Assembly: GCF_040253635.1 (NCBI RefSeq)
Contig: NZ_JBEJGX010000003.1
Coordinates: 2,480,001-2,544,000 of the forward strand
Reading direction: 5' to 3'
From: Streptomyces sp. Edi2
GTDB taxonomy: Bacteria > Actinomycetota > Actinomycetes > Streptomycetales > Streptomycetaceae
Length of the DNA stretch: 64,000 bases
The position numbers were made by a program, and so were the translations under genes. This document shows positions 35,896-44,735 of this stretch, piece after piece; positions within the stretch are counted from its first letter, which is position 1; every line of letters begins with the position of its first letter. The notes under the pieces were generated by a model that searched no databases, was not told where the DNA came from, and saw nothing but the letters and a program-made list of their open reading frames with translations.

Positions 35896-37227
35896 ATGAG
35901 ACGAGCTGTGGTCCTGGGCGGAAGCATCGCCGGCCTGTGCGCCGCTCGCGTGCTGAGCGACCATGCCGACGACGTCGTCATCCTCGAAGCGGATGACCTG
36001 GGAGAAGACGCCACCGGGCGCGGCGCTCCGCATCGACAACAACTGCATGCGCTGCTGTCCATGGGACACACCCACCTCGAACGCTGGTTCCCGGGCCTCA
36101 CCGGTGAACTCATCGCGGGCGGGGCCCGCTTGGGGACCGGCCCGGAGGTGCAGTTCTATGTCGACGGAGCACTCAAGGCTCCGGTTCCCGACCTCCGGAT
36201 GCTGGGCGCCACCCGCCCGTTCATCGAAAGCCGGGTCCGCCGGCGGGTCACGGCCCTGCCGAATGTCCGTGTCCTGCAGGGGCGCGCCGAGGATCTGCGC
36301 TTCAACGCCGGCCGGGTCTGCGGCGTGCGGTACTCGACCGCTGAGCAATCGTCACCTCACGCCGGTCAGCAGGACGCACTCGATGCCGACCTGGTCGTCG
36401 ACGCCATGGGGCGGTCCAGCCGCCTCGGTACCTGGCTGCTCCGCAGCGGATGGGACCACGCCCCGCTGCACCGGATGAGGGTCGACCTCGGCTACGCGAC
36501 GGCCGAATTCCGGCGCGGGGACGAGCTCCCCTCCACGGTCGTCGCGCACGCGTCGCCGGGCCCGGCCAGTGGATACCAGCCCACGCTCAGCGAACCGGGG
36601 GCGGTGGTGGCGGTGGAGGACAACCGCTGGATGGTGGTACTGGTCGGCTACACCGATCACCGCCCGGGTCGAGATCCGGCCGAGTTCCTGGCCCGGATGC
36701 GGCGCTGCGTCGCTCCGCTGCACGAGGTGGCCGACCGGTGCACCCTGCTCGGCGACGTCCGGACCTTCGCCTTCCGGGAGAGCCTGCGCCGCGACTTCAC
36801 CCGGCTGAGGCGGTTCCCCGGTGGGCTGGTGGCGGTGGGCGACTCCGTCGCCTCGGTCAACCCGATCTACGGGCAGGGCCTGACGCTTGCCGCGCTGCAG
36901 GCCTCGTGCCTGTCCACGTATCTGCGCGCCGGGTCTCCTCCGCACGATCCGGCCTGGGAGTACTTCCGGCGGGCCGCCGTGGTGGTCGATGCGGCCTGGC
37001 AGGTGTCGGCGACCGCGGATCTCGCCCAGCCTCATGTGCAGGGCCCGTACCCCCGTGGCTACCGGCTCGCCCGCTGGGCCGGCGACAAGATCACGGAAGC
37101 GTCCGTCATCGACTCCGGCGTCAACCAGGCGTTCATGGATGTCGTGCACATGCGCCGGCATCCGAAATCGCTGACCCGCCCCCGCGTCCTGGCCCGAACG
37201 GCACGGGTCCTGGCCACCAATCGCTGA
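35896..37227 (+). CDS. FAD-dependent oxidoreductase/monooxygenase
   Basis: The product is 443 aa. The dinucleotide motif GGSIAGLCAARVLSDHADDV, then VILE, is at the N-terminus. The FAD-binding GD motif is VAVGDSVASVNPIYGQGLT. It resembles the geranylgeranyl-reductase/halogenase-like monooxygenases. Start ATG at 35896 follows AAAGGGGGAC. It lies 260 bp after the membrane protein and 267 bp before the isoprenoid-synthase-fold gene in the same direction. Confidence 0.88.
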   Translation: MRRAVVLGGSIAGLCAARVLSDHADDVVILEADDLGEDATGRGAPHRQQLHALLSMGHTHLERWFPGLTGELIAGGARLGTGPEVQFYVDGALKAPVPDLRMLGATRPFIESRVRRRVTALPNVRVLQGRAEDLRFNAGRVCGVRYSTAEQSSPHAGQQDALDADLVVDAMGRSSRLGTWLLRSGWDHAPLHRMRVDLGYATAEFRRGDELPSTVVAHASPGPASGYQPTLSEPGAVVAVEDNRWMVVLVGYTDHRPGRDPAEFLARMRRCVAPLHEVADRCTLLGDVRTFAFRESLRRDFTRLRRFPGGLVAVGDSVASVNPIYGQGLTLAALQASCLSTYLRAGSPPHDPAWEYFRRAAVVVDAAWQVSATADLAQPHVQGPYPRGYRLARWAGDKITEASVIDSGVNQAFMDVVHMRRHPKSLTRPRVLARTARVLATNR

Positions 37228-37494
37228 AGCCTTCTCTGCTCGCTGAAGCCCTCCTCCCACCGCCTTCACACCGCCCCTCACACCGCCGCCCCTCAGCTTG
37301 CCCTCCTCCTCCGCAGGGCGTCCCGGCCGAAAGCATCAACTTCCGCCAGGCCGGGACGCCTTGCCACTGCGCGCGCACCCAGGAGGCCGGCGCACCACAC
37401 GGTGCGGGCCGCCGGCACCGGGACGGATCACCTCAGGCGCTCGGCCGGCGATCACCTAAGGTGAAGTGCACCGCCAACAAGGAGGGAGCCGGCG

Positions 37495-38472
37495 ATGGCC
37501 ACGTGGCCGAAGACGCTCGACCGGGCAGGGATCACGGACCCGTCGCTGCGTCGCGACTACAGCGAGCAGCGCCGGCTGGTGGCCCGATTCGCCCGCGCCG
37601 AGTACACCGCCGTGCGCCTGCTGCTTCCCGCCGAGCTCGTGCCCGACGTCATCGCCGCGACCGCGTTCATGCACCACAGCGACAACCTCATCGACCAGGG
37701 ACCGGTCGGCGAGCGGATCGCTGCGCTCGACGGCTGGGAGGGCAGGGTGCGCGCCGCCCTCAAGAGCGGCGAAGCCGACGAGCCCTTGTTGCGCACGCTC
37801 CTGGACACCATCGCCAGGCATCCCCGGCTCCGGCAGTACGTCGAAGACTTCCTCGCCGGCGCGCCCCTGGAGGTGCAGACGCAGGGCTTTGCCTCGGAGA
37901 GCGAATTCCAGCACTACATCGACGGCTATTCGCTGCCCGCCTTCATGCTCATCGCCTGCCTGCTCGACGCGGAGGCGCCCGCGGACGCGTACCTGGCCGG
38001 CTGCCGGAGCTTCATCGAGGCGAGTCAGCGTCTCGACTTCCTGAACGACCTCGCCGAGGACCTGGGCGACGGACGCCTGGGCCTCCCGGAAGAACTCCTC
38101 ATCCGGCACGGCCTGACCCGCGCCGACCTGACCCGCACGGGCCCGGCCCGCAAGGGCGGCGCCCCCTCGGGCTTCCGGGGCCTGGTCGGTGACCAGGCAC
38201 GGCAGATCCGTACGGGACTGACCGCGTCCTACGGACTCGTGAACCTGGTGCACGCCCGAAGCCGCCCGTTCGTCCGCGCCCTGATCAACATCCAGGGCCT
38301 GACCTTGCGAGCGGTGACAAGGAAGGAAACCGCACTGCTCGACGGGCCCGCCCAGCCGGACGTAGCCGCGGCGCTCCGCCTTCTCGGCCGCGAATACCTG
38401 GCAGCGCGTCGCCGTCGTGACGCGCGTCCGGCAGTCGGCAGCGCCTCACCGGGAGCGGCCGGCAGGAGCTGA
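37495..38472 (+). CDS. Squalene/phytoene synthase-fold protein
   Basis: The product is 325 aa. Two aspartate-rich Mg-diphosphate motifs are seen: HHSDNLID and DFLNDLAEDLGDGR, plus LPAELV early. The expected reaction is head-to-head condensation or other prenyl-diphosphate chemistry, but the usual carotenoid partners (crtE, crtI) are absent. GGAGGGAGCC lies nine bases before the ATG. It closes the ImmA/MAB_1171c/FAD gene set. Confidence 0.85.
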   Translation: MATWPKTLDRAGITDPSLRRDYSEQRRLVARFARAEYTAVRLLLPAELVPDVIAATAFMHHSDNLIDQGPVGERIAALDGWEGRVRAALKSGEADEPLLRTLLDTIARHPRLRQYVEDFLAGAPLEVQTQGFASESEFQHYIDGYSLPAFMLIACLLDAEAPADAYLAGCRSFIEASQRLDFLNDLAEDLGDGRLGLPEELLIRHGLTRADLTRTGPARKGGAPSGFRGLVGDQARQIRTGLTASYGLVNLVHARSRPFVRALINIQGLTLRAVTRKETALLDGPAQPDVAAALRLLGREYLAARRRRDARPAVGSASPGAAGRS

Positions 38473-38604
38473 GCCCCACCCCCTCGAAGACCGCACAGAC
38501 CGCGGACTTCGCGCGCCGATCAGTTGCCACTGCCACGCAAAACGGGGGAGTTCGCGCGTCGATCAGCTGCTACTGCCGCGCCGACCGCAGCGCTCGCGTG
38601 CCGA

Positions 38605-39336
38605 TCAGCTGCCGCGCCGGCCGGGCGACGGACCGTCGTCACTCTCGGGCCGCGCCAGCCCCAACAACCCCTGAATCAGCGGAAAGACCCGCCTTCTGCT
38701 CCTGGTGGGGAGGGAGCACATACGATCCGTCAGCTCCCGCACTTCGGGGTCCTCGCGCTCCGGCCGGCTCAGGGCCTCGGAAAGCGCCTCCCGGAGCTCC
38801 CGGTCGATTTTGCTGTCGCCGCAGGTGCCGCTGCGCATCGCCAGCCGGTCGATGCCCTTGCCCCGGAGCAGCGCGAGATGGGTCAGCTGCTCGTGCGTCG
38901 ACTGCAGGGCCCGGTACAGCGCCTGACGCTCGGTGGCGGTGAAGAAGCCGGGCTCGACATCGAAGAACTTCTCCAGCTTCCGGGTGACATCCAGCCCGGG
39001 GCTCTTCCGCTTTCCGTTCAGGAGGTAGCCGACCTGGCCGTGGGAGATGCCGGCCCCCGCACCGATCTCGTCGAGCGTGTACCTCTTCCCGTCGGGCTTG
39101 CGACGGGTGTCCCGCAGGAAGACGAGGCGGTCCTGGAAGGAGTCCTGCACGCTCTCGGATTCCTGGCCGGCGTGATCGAGCAGCGCCTGGACGCGGGGGA
39201 CCGTGATGCCCGTCCGGTGCGAGAGGTGGTCGATGTCGATGACGTCGCGTCCGAGGCCCAGGTCCCGGAGAAGTTCGTCAATCGCTGCGACGACGGCGGG
39301 GAGACCATCCGCCGGGGGCGCGTGGGAGGCATCCAT
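38605..39336 (-). CDS. XRE-family regulator
   Basis: The product is 243 aa. A helix-turn-helix is in YTLDEIGAGAGISHGQVGYL, then LNGKRKSPGLDVTRKLEKFF; the rest is helical. It resembles the regulators paired with MAB_1171c proteins. The ATG at 39336 gives a protein starting MDASHAPPADGL; upstream in-frame codons look non-coding. It is convergent with the phytoene-synthase-like gene and shares a promoter region with the TM protein gene at 39896. Confidence 0.85.
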   Translation of the reverse strand: MDASHAPPADGLPAVVAAIDELLRDLGLGRDVIDIDHLSHRTGITVPRVQALLDHAGQESESVQDSFQDRLVFLRDTRRKPDGKRYTLDEIGAGAGISHGQVGYLLNGKRKSPGLDVTRKLEKFFDVEPGFFTATERQALYRALQSTHEQLTHLALLRGKGIDRLAMRSGTCGDSKIDRELREALSEALSRPEREDPEVRELTDRMCSLPTRSRRRVFPLIQGLLGLARPESDDGPSPGRRGS

Positions 39337-39442
39337 GGCGATGGGCGGTCTCCTGGTCGGTAGACAGGCAGAGGGGGGCGGCAGCGCACTCGCGGCCACT
39401 CTGAGATTAACGGTCGCCAGCACCGTACGCCATGAACGTCAC

Positions 39443-39520
39443 CACAATTGTGTCGAGCACAATCCCTCGACGGCCCGGGAGACTGCCACCAACGCTCGCG
39501 GATTAAACGATTGTTGACAA
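39443..39520. promoter_or_regulatory. Palindromes upstream of the XRE gene
   Basis: CACAATTGTG (39443-39452) is a perfect palindrome followed by a second CACAAT. TTGTTGACAA (39511-39520) is a TTGT-TG-ACAA palindrome that contains a -35-like TTGACA. They are unusually AT-rich for this DNA and may be operators of the XRE protein. The remaining bases between 39337 and 39895 show no gene but hold GGCATCGAGGCGTCGAGGCG-type short repeats at about 39820-39860. Confidence 0.45.
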
Positions 39521-39895
39521 CGCGGTTTTGTTGAAGGATCCTCGCCAGGGCGGTGCCACTGTGCGACCGGGATTCACCTTGCACAGGGGACCGATCGCAC
39601 GGTTTCCGTGCCTCGCAACTGCCGCCTTCCGAGCGGTGGTGCCGGGCTCCACAGGGGAGAGCCCGGCGCCACAACCGCCCTCCGAGGCCGCGGTCCACTA
39701 CACCGGACCGGACCCCCTGGCCAGACACCTGCCGGCGTCGACGGCAGACGTCCTCTGCGGGCTCTCCGAAGGCAGAGAAGCTTCAAGCCCTCCGCCCGTC
39801 GGGACAGCGGGGCGTCGGGACATCGGGGCATCGAGGCGTCGAGGCGTCGAGGCGTCGGGACATACGGTCCTCCGCCGTCGATCCGAGGGGGAGCG

Positions 39896-40987
39896 ATGAC
39901 AGCAGAAACAGCGGGGACAGCGGAGACAGCGGGGACAGCGCGCAGACGGCGGAGGCTCTTACCGAGCAGGCGTACGGTCACCGTCGTCGTGGTGGTGATG
40001 GCGGTGCTTGCCGGCGGGGCGTACGCGCTGAAGCCGCTGTGGCAGCCGTGGTGGTACGCGGCGACGATCTGCGGAGGAAGCCTGTCGGCGGACGATCTGG
40101 CCGACGTGCTGCCGCATGAGCGCCTGCAGGCGGCCGAGGAGCACATGGATCCCGCCTCGGACCGGATGTCCTGCGGCGTGAACTTCGACGACGACCACTT
40201 CTCGTTGTCCGTGAGCGTCACCACCGACCCCTGGAAGGCCGATCAGGAGCTGTCCCGTGCGTTCGACACCGCCTCGGAACCGGAATTCCTCTTCCCCGCG
40301 GGCATCCCGGGGTTCAAGGCCGGCCTGGGCCACTACCTCGTGCAGAACTGCGCGGATCTGCCACGTGACTCCGACGGCCGCAAGAAATATCTGCTGACCA
40401 AGGTGATGGGCATCTGGAACAGCCGGCACGGAACCCCTGCCGCCCTGCGGATCGCGGTCGCCACGGCCAACTCGGCTTCAAAGGCGACAGGTTGCGGAGC
40501 TGCCGTCCTGCCCCTGCCCCGGCAGCCTCAGACCCACCCCCACCCGGTGCCGCTCAACAAGACCGCGGGCACACCCTGCAGCTGGCTGGACAAGGCGCCG
40601 CTGCCGCCTAGCCCCTCCGGCAAACCCTGGCAGGCCGTCCCGCGGACCGACACCCACGCACCCGTCACCAGCTGCTCACTGCACGACCCCGGATTCAGGG
40701 AAAATTACGCCGACTTCAGCGGCTGGTACGGAACCTGGAGCCAGAGCCAGAGCCCTTTCGAGAAGGGTCCTGTGATGAGCGAAGGATTCGGCCGTGCCAC
40801 CGCCCGCTGCGACGGCGAAGCCGCCAATTTCCAGATCAGAAGCTCCCCGTCCCCTGGCCGTACTCGGATGGCACGCGAGGAAATGCGCAGCCTGCTCGTC
40901 ACGTTCGCCCGCGAACAGGCAAAGCACCACGGCTGCACCCACCTCGCGCTGCCGGGGAAGGACATCTACCCCGCACGCAGCGGCTGA
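39896..40987 (+). CDS. Single-span membrane-anchored secreted-domain protein
   Basis: The product is 363 aa. A Thr/Ala-rich start encoded by GACAGCGGG-type repeats and a basic cluster (RRRRRLLPSRR) precede one membrane span (TVTVVVVVMAVLAGGAYAL). The outside part has seven or so cysteines (ICGGSL, MSCGVNF, TPCSWL, TSCSL, ARCDGE, HHGC), suggesting disulfides. Function unknown. Start ATG at 39896 with GAGGGGGAGC upstream. Confidence 0.75.
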   Translation: MTAETAGTAETAGTARRRRRLLPSRRTVTVVVVVMAVLAGGAYALKPLWQPWWYAATICGGSLSADDLADVLPHERLQAAEEHMDPASDRMSCGVNFDDDHFSLSVSVTTDPWKADQELSRAFDTASEPEFLFPAGIPGFKAGLGHYLVQNCADLPRDSDGRKKYLLTKVMGIWNSRHGTPAALRIAVATANSASKATGCGAAVLPLPRQPQTHPHPVPLNKTAGTPCSWLDKAPLPPSPSGKPWQAVPRTDTHAPVTSCSLHDPGFRENYADFSGWYGTWSQSQSPFEKGPVMSEGFGRATARCDGEAANFQIRSSPSPGRTRMAREEMRSLLVTFAREQAKHHGCTHLALPGKDIYPARSG

Positions 40988-41033
40988 CCGGCCGGCACCG
41001 CCCCCAAGGCAGGGCAAGACCCAATGGCAAGGA

Positions 41034-41098
41034 CAGGGAAAAGGAGCGGGAAAAGGAGCGGGGAAAGGAGCGGGGAAAGGAGCGGGGAAAGGAGCGGG
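41034..41098. repeat. 12-bp tandem repeat (GGGGAAAGGAGC)
   Basis: Five to six copies of GGGGAAAGGAGC, the first ones with one base less or more in the A/G runs, lie downstream of the membrane protein gene. Its purine/pyrimidine strand bias could form unusual structure. Confidence 0.8.
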
Positions 41099-41226
41099 CC
41101 CGGGGGCGTAGCCTGCCCCCGAGCCCTGTCGTGCCACCCCTTGCGCACGCCGGCACGGTGAAGAGCGCGGGTCAGTCATCATGTCGTCGTGTTCTGCCTT
41201 TGAACTACCGCGCATCGAAAAAAGAG

Positions 41227-41365
41227 CTGCACGGGCCGGACTTGAACCGGCATCCGACGACCCAGGCCCGGCCCGGTCGATCCGGCGATCGGTGGCGAAT
41301 ACTGAGACTGGAGCAAGAGTCTGAGATTGATGCGGTCCGCCTCTGCCGAGTTGGGCTACCGCGGC
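41227..41365 (-). tRNA. tRNA-like sequence B (139 nt, non-canonical)
   Basis: Reading the minus strand: a tRNA D-arm (TAGCCCAACTCGGCAGAGGC), an AGACT/AGTCT hairpin with an eight-base loop (CTTGCTCC), a long GC-rich extra region, then a perfect T-arm GCCGG-TTCAAGT-CCGGC. Acceptor strands GCCGCGG and CCGTGCA pair at only five of seven positions, one of them a wobble. Length exceeds a normal tRNA by about 50 nt and CCA is not encoded. It may be a relic, an odd functional RNA, or an attachment-site remnant; not a confident tRNA. Confidence 0.4.
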
Positions 41366-41372
41366 CCGGAAG

Positions 41373-41460
41373 TGCCACGGGGAGGACTTGAACCTCCACT
41401 GGAAACCGCGTTCGTCACGACAAGCTTCAGTTTCAGCTTGCGCTCCTCGCGCACCCCGGC
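41373..41460 (-). tRNA. tRNA-like sequence A (88 nt, class II shape)
   Basis: Minus strand: acceptor GCCGGGG pairs with CCGTGGC (six of seven, one wobble). A very short D-like hairpin (GCGC-GAGGA-GCGC) and an AAGCT/AGCTT stem with an eight-base loop (GAAACTGA) follow. A 24-nt variable region leads to a perfect T-arm GGAGG-TTCAAGT-CCTCC. The eight-base anticodon loop and tiny D-loop are abnormal. It lies between tRNA-like B and the DUF7873 gene on the same strand. Confidence 0.4.
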
Positions 41461-41490
41461 CGCACTGAGGCGCCCGGGGAGTTGTTGACG

Positions 41491-42222
41491 CTACCCGAAC
41501 AGGTAGCCGAAGACGACCTCACCCACCCGCTCGTCGGTGACCTCGGCCCCGTTCGCCTCTTCACGGGCGAACTTCACCGCCTGCTGCAACTTCTCGACCC
41601 TGTCGAGCAGTTCATTCACACGGCGGGCAGGCAGCGCGCCGGAGAACTTCACGGTCGTCCAATAACCGACGGGCACATCCTCGTAATACACATCGACCTG
41701 TGCCGGATGCTTCTCGGTGGCCTCCGCCTTCACGTGGTTACGGGGCACCTTCTTTGTCCGTACGGTCCTGACCGGCTCGGTCTTCCAGGCGTCCGTAGAG
41801 GGGTCCTGGACCCACGACTCGGACGCGTCGAGCACCGGCAGCTTCCGTAGGAAGGTGTTCACGTCCGTGAGCTGCTTTTCCAGGAACAGCAGATACGACA
41901 CGGGCACCTGGCTGAGCAGGGTCCGCCCCTCCACCGTCACATCGGCCCGCGCCGTGCAGTTGGCCCAGTCCTTGGTGGCGGTCACATCAAACAGCCGGGT
42001 CAGCGTGGTGGCCGTCTCCCGGAGCACGTCCTCGGCCTTCACCTGCACCCGGGTCGCCTCGGGCGGCAGTTGCTCGCCCTCTTCGTCCTTGGGCTGATAC
42101 GTACGGGAGATCCCGGCCAGCAACGCGGGCTTCTGCAAACCGTGATGAGCAGATGTCAGGTCCTGGTGGGACTTGGACTTGATGCCCTTCTCCACGGCAA
42201 TGATCTGGTTGAGTTTCGCCAC
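41491..42222 (-). CDS. DUF7873 family protein
   Basis: The product is 243 aa, starting VAKLNQIIAVEKGIKSKSHQ, a start I recognise as the DUF7873 family, common in Streptomyces and of unknown function. It is soluble and Lys/Glu-rich, with a helical N-terminus and a YYEDVPVGYWTTVKFSGALP segment. The GTG at 42222 follows a GCAGGC-type weak site. Immediately downstream on the same strand are the two tRNA-like sequences, possibly on the same transcript. Confidence 0.8.
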   Translation of the reverse strand: MAKLNQIIAVEKGIKSKSHQDLTSAHHGLQKPALLAGISRTYQPKDEEGEQLPPEATRVQVKAEDVLRETATTLTRLFDVTATKDWANCTARADVTVEGRTLLSQVPVSYLLFLEKQLTDVNTFLRKLPVLDASESWVQDPSTDAWKTEPVRTVRTKKVPRNHVKAEATEKHPAQVDVYYEDVPVGYWTTVKFSGALPARRVNELLDRVEKLQQAVKFAREEANGAEVTDERVGEVVFGYLFG

Positions 42223-42312
42223 GCCTGCAAGGTAGCAACGACCACCGTCGCCCATCGAATGATTTTTCGAGATGGGCAGCCGCCCTCGGCGCGACCCTCA
42301 CACCTTCTCTGC

Positions 42313-42369
42313 AACCGCTCCCCCGTGCCCCCCGTCCGCACTGCGACCGCAGGGACCACGGGGGCGGTT
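42313..42369 (-). terminator. Terminator of the lipoprotein gene
   Basis: AACCGCTCCCCCGTG and CACGGGGGCGGTT form a long stem with one bulge. It lies 29 bp past the frameshift-corrected stop at 42398, supporting that stop rather than the longer uncorrected frame. Confidence 0.7.
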
Positions 42370-42397
42370 CTCACGGCCTCATGGCCGGCCGGGGCCC

Positions 42398-42860
42398 TCA
42401 CTTCACGGTGTACTTGCACATCTTGTCGGACTTTGCCCCCCTTGTTGTCCGAGACCTTCTTGCCGTCGACGGTGATGACACAGGGCGCCGCGTGGAGCGT
42501 GCCGTCGGGGCCGGGCACGGAGCCGGGAACGACGGACACCCCGATGCCGATCCGCTTCTCGGCGTCGGTGGTCAGGGCGATGGTCGAGGTCTTCTTCCAG
42601 GGCAGCGTCGCCGTCACCATCTTGTTGGTGTCGAGGTTGTAGTAGACCTGCGACGTGCCGGTGCCGAGGACTTCGAGGGTGACCTTGTGCTTGACCTCGC
42701 CGCTCCCGCCGTCCGGTCCCGGCCTCCCGTCCGCGTCCGTCTTCGCGTCCGCCTTCGCGTGCGCGGACTTGCCGGCGGGCGCAGGCTTGTCGTCGCTACC
42801 GCATCCCGTCAGCAGAGACGTGGTCAGGACCAGAGCCGTGCCAATGATGATCTTGCGCAT
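42398..42860 (-). pseudogene. MmpS-like lipoprotein with a one-base frameshift
   Basis: A signal peptide ending LTGC and a beta-rich domain (KHKVTLEVLGTGTSQVYYNL) resemble MmpS/lipoprotein folds. The frame is good to SDNKGG, then a run of six G (42436-42441) shifts it. With one G fewer it continues AKSDKMCKYTVK and stops at 42398, restoring a second Cys to pair with APCVITV. Uncorrected, the frame runs to 42156 into the DUF7873 gene. Either a sequencing error, a phase-variable homopolymer or a recent mutation. Confidence 0.75.
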
Positions 42861-42984
42861 GCTTCCCCCTCGCGAATGAGTAAGCGATCTTAATGGCGAG
42901 GGGCTGTCACACGTGCCGACAGCGTGGTCGCCGGGGAGGGGAAGGGACGCACGGTCGTCGGCGCGGCACGGATAACCTGCGCGA

Positions 42985-43914
42985 ATGAAGCGGATTCAGC
43001 GGGCCGCCGGCGCGGTGGTCGGCTCAGCGGTGGGTGACGCCTTGGGCGGCCCCTTCGAGTTTGGCCCCCAAGGAGCGTTCTCCGCGCGGTTTCCCGCGTC
43101 TGGTACCGGTGGCGAGATGTGCGGAGGCGGTGGCTGGGACCCCGGCGAGGCCACTGACGATACGCAGATGGCCGTCCTGGTCGCCGAGTCGCTGCTGAAG
43201 CGGGGCGGACTGGATCTGCCGGACATCTTCACCCGCTTCCAGCGGTGGGCAGCATCAGAACCGAAGGACATCGGCCTGCAGACCGAAGACGTCCTGACCA
43301 ATGGCATGCCCTGGGACCTCGCCGCCGCGATGCATTTCCGGGTCAACCAACGAGCAGCGGGAAACGGTGCCTTGATGCGGGCATCGACCTCCGCCGTCCA
43401 CTTTGTTGCCGCCGGCCGAGAAGCCACCATGGACGCGGCCCGCCGCATCGCCGCTCTCACCCACGGTGACCGAGCAGCTTGGGAAGGCACCGCGATCTTC
43501 CACGAACTCATCCGCGTCACGTTCGAGGGCACAGACCCCCTCACCGCGCTCCCGGACATCCTGCCTCTCGTCCACCCGGACCACCGCGGCCGCTACGCCG
43601 CAGTCCTCGCGCCCGACTGGCACCCCGATCAGGCAACCGAGTTCAACGGTGCCGTCTGGCCCTGCCTGGGCTCCGCTGTCTGGGCCCTGCGCACCACCAG
43701 CAGCTTCGAGGACGCGATACGCGCGGCGATCGACCTCGGTGGTGACACGGACACCGTCGCCGCGGTGACCGGAGGCCTCGCGGGGGCGTACTACGGGCTG
43801 GATGCAATTCCCGCCCACTGGACCCAGCCGCTCCATGTCCCCCTGCCAGGCTTCGACGGACGGGTGCTGCACCTGGCGGATCTGCTCCACCTTGCACACC
43901 GCCTCGCGGGCTGA
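42985..43914 (+). CDS. ADP-ribosylglycohydrolase family protein
   Basis: The product is 309 aa. Dimetal motifs of the DraG/ARH fold are present: ATDDTQMAVL (about 56-65), NGALMRAS and GGDTDTVAAVTGGLAGA. It would remove ADP-ribose from proteins or small molecules in the cytosol. Length is normal. Start ATG at 42985. No ADP-ribosyltransferase is visible next to it. Confidence 0.92.
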   Translation: MKRIQRAAGAVVGSAVGDALGGPFEFGPQGAFSARFPASGTGGEMCGGGGWDPGEATDDTQMAVLVAESLLKRGGLDLPDIFTRFQRWAASEPKDIGLQTEDVLTNGMPWDLAAAMHFRVNQRAAGNGALMRASTSAVHFVAAGREATMDAARRIAALTHGDRAAWEGTAIFHELIRVTFEGTDPLTALPDILPLVHPDHRGRYAAVLAPDWHPDQATEFNGAVWPCLGSAVWALRTTSSFEDAIRAAIDLGGDTDTVAAVTGGLAGAYYGLDAIPAHWTQPLHVPLPGFDGRVLHLADLLHLAHRLAG

Positions 43915-44094
43915 AACGGGTGCTGCTCCGCGAGGGCGCCCTCCGGATCCATCAGCTCCAGCTTGCCCAACCGCCGCCCGGTCCTCGGGCACTTGGCACT
44001 GCGCACCTGACGAGACATGGCAGAAACACCGCAGCGGAAGCCACCTGTGTTGAGGCTGAGCGCCGCAGTTGGCGGCCTTCGCCAACTCGCACGC

Positions 44095-44610
44095 TCAAGA
44101 TTGTCTTGGCTTGGTACAGAGGAAACACCCGTCCCAGTGCGGCAGCGCGCTGAGGATCCGGTGTTGTGGGCATGAGGCCACCGCACGATCCTCCGGCCCG
44201 GGGAAGCCTCCGGCGAGATGAGTACCGGCGGACGGCTCGAAGGCCTCGACCATGGCTTTGAACCGGAGCAGGTAGTCCTGGGCGAAGGGAGGCTCGTAAC
44301 CCAACTCGCTCCAGCGGTGGCGGCTCAACGCGAGTGTGGTGGCGCGCAGCACGAAGTCTTTCGACCGGGCACGTCCCCGCGGAGTTGTGCCCCACGCGAT
44401 GTCTTGCAGGTCGAACCCGACAGCCCCTCGCCCCATCACATTCTGGTCCTGCAGTGTCAGAAGAGCCGCGAAGCGGTAATCCCACACGTCAACAGCAAGA
44501 TCGGATACCGCTAGCATCAGCACCTCGACGAGCGCTTCCGTGCCGCCGTTGGACAGATACAAGCTTTGTTCCCCACCACCGAATACGTTCCCCACCGGGC
44601 CACGGTACAA
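44095..44610 (-). CDS. Hypothetical protein with C-terminal Cys/His cluster
   Basis: The product is about 171 aa. The middle has good coding character (EALVEVLMLAVSDLAVDVWD, QNVMGRGAVGFDLQDIAWG) and the tail CPQHRILSALPHWDGCFLC could bind zinc. I do not recognise the family. The start is uncertain (TTG at 44610 or GTG at 44595; no ribosome site). It converges on the ADP-ribosylglycohydrolase gene, 180 bp away. Confidence 0.55.
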   Translation of the reverse strand: MYRGPVGNVFGGGEQSLYLSNGGTEALVEVLMLAVSDLAVDVWDYRFAALLTLQDQNVMGRGAVGFDLQDIAWGTTPRGRARSKDFVLRATTLALSRHRWSELGYEPPFAQDYLLRFKAMVEAFEPSAGTHLAGGFPGPEDRAVASCPQHRILSALPHWDGCFLCTKPRQS

Positions 44611-44735
44611 CGCCCGGTGTTCTGGAGCTGCGGCTTTGCCGGGACGGGCGCTCCGTGCCCGGAAGCGGAAACCGGTGACAAGGTTCCTGCAGCGGATCTT
44701 GTACGGGGCAACTCGTTCCCGAGCCTGACCCGTGC

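Noticed and set aside
41205..41399. 64-aa minus-strand ORF
   Set aside because: It lies over the tRNA-like sequences and shows the residue pattern usually produced by translating tRNA T-arms.
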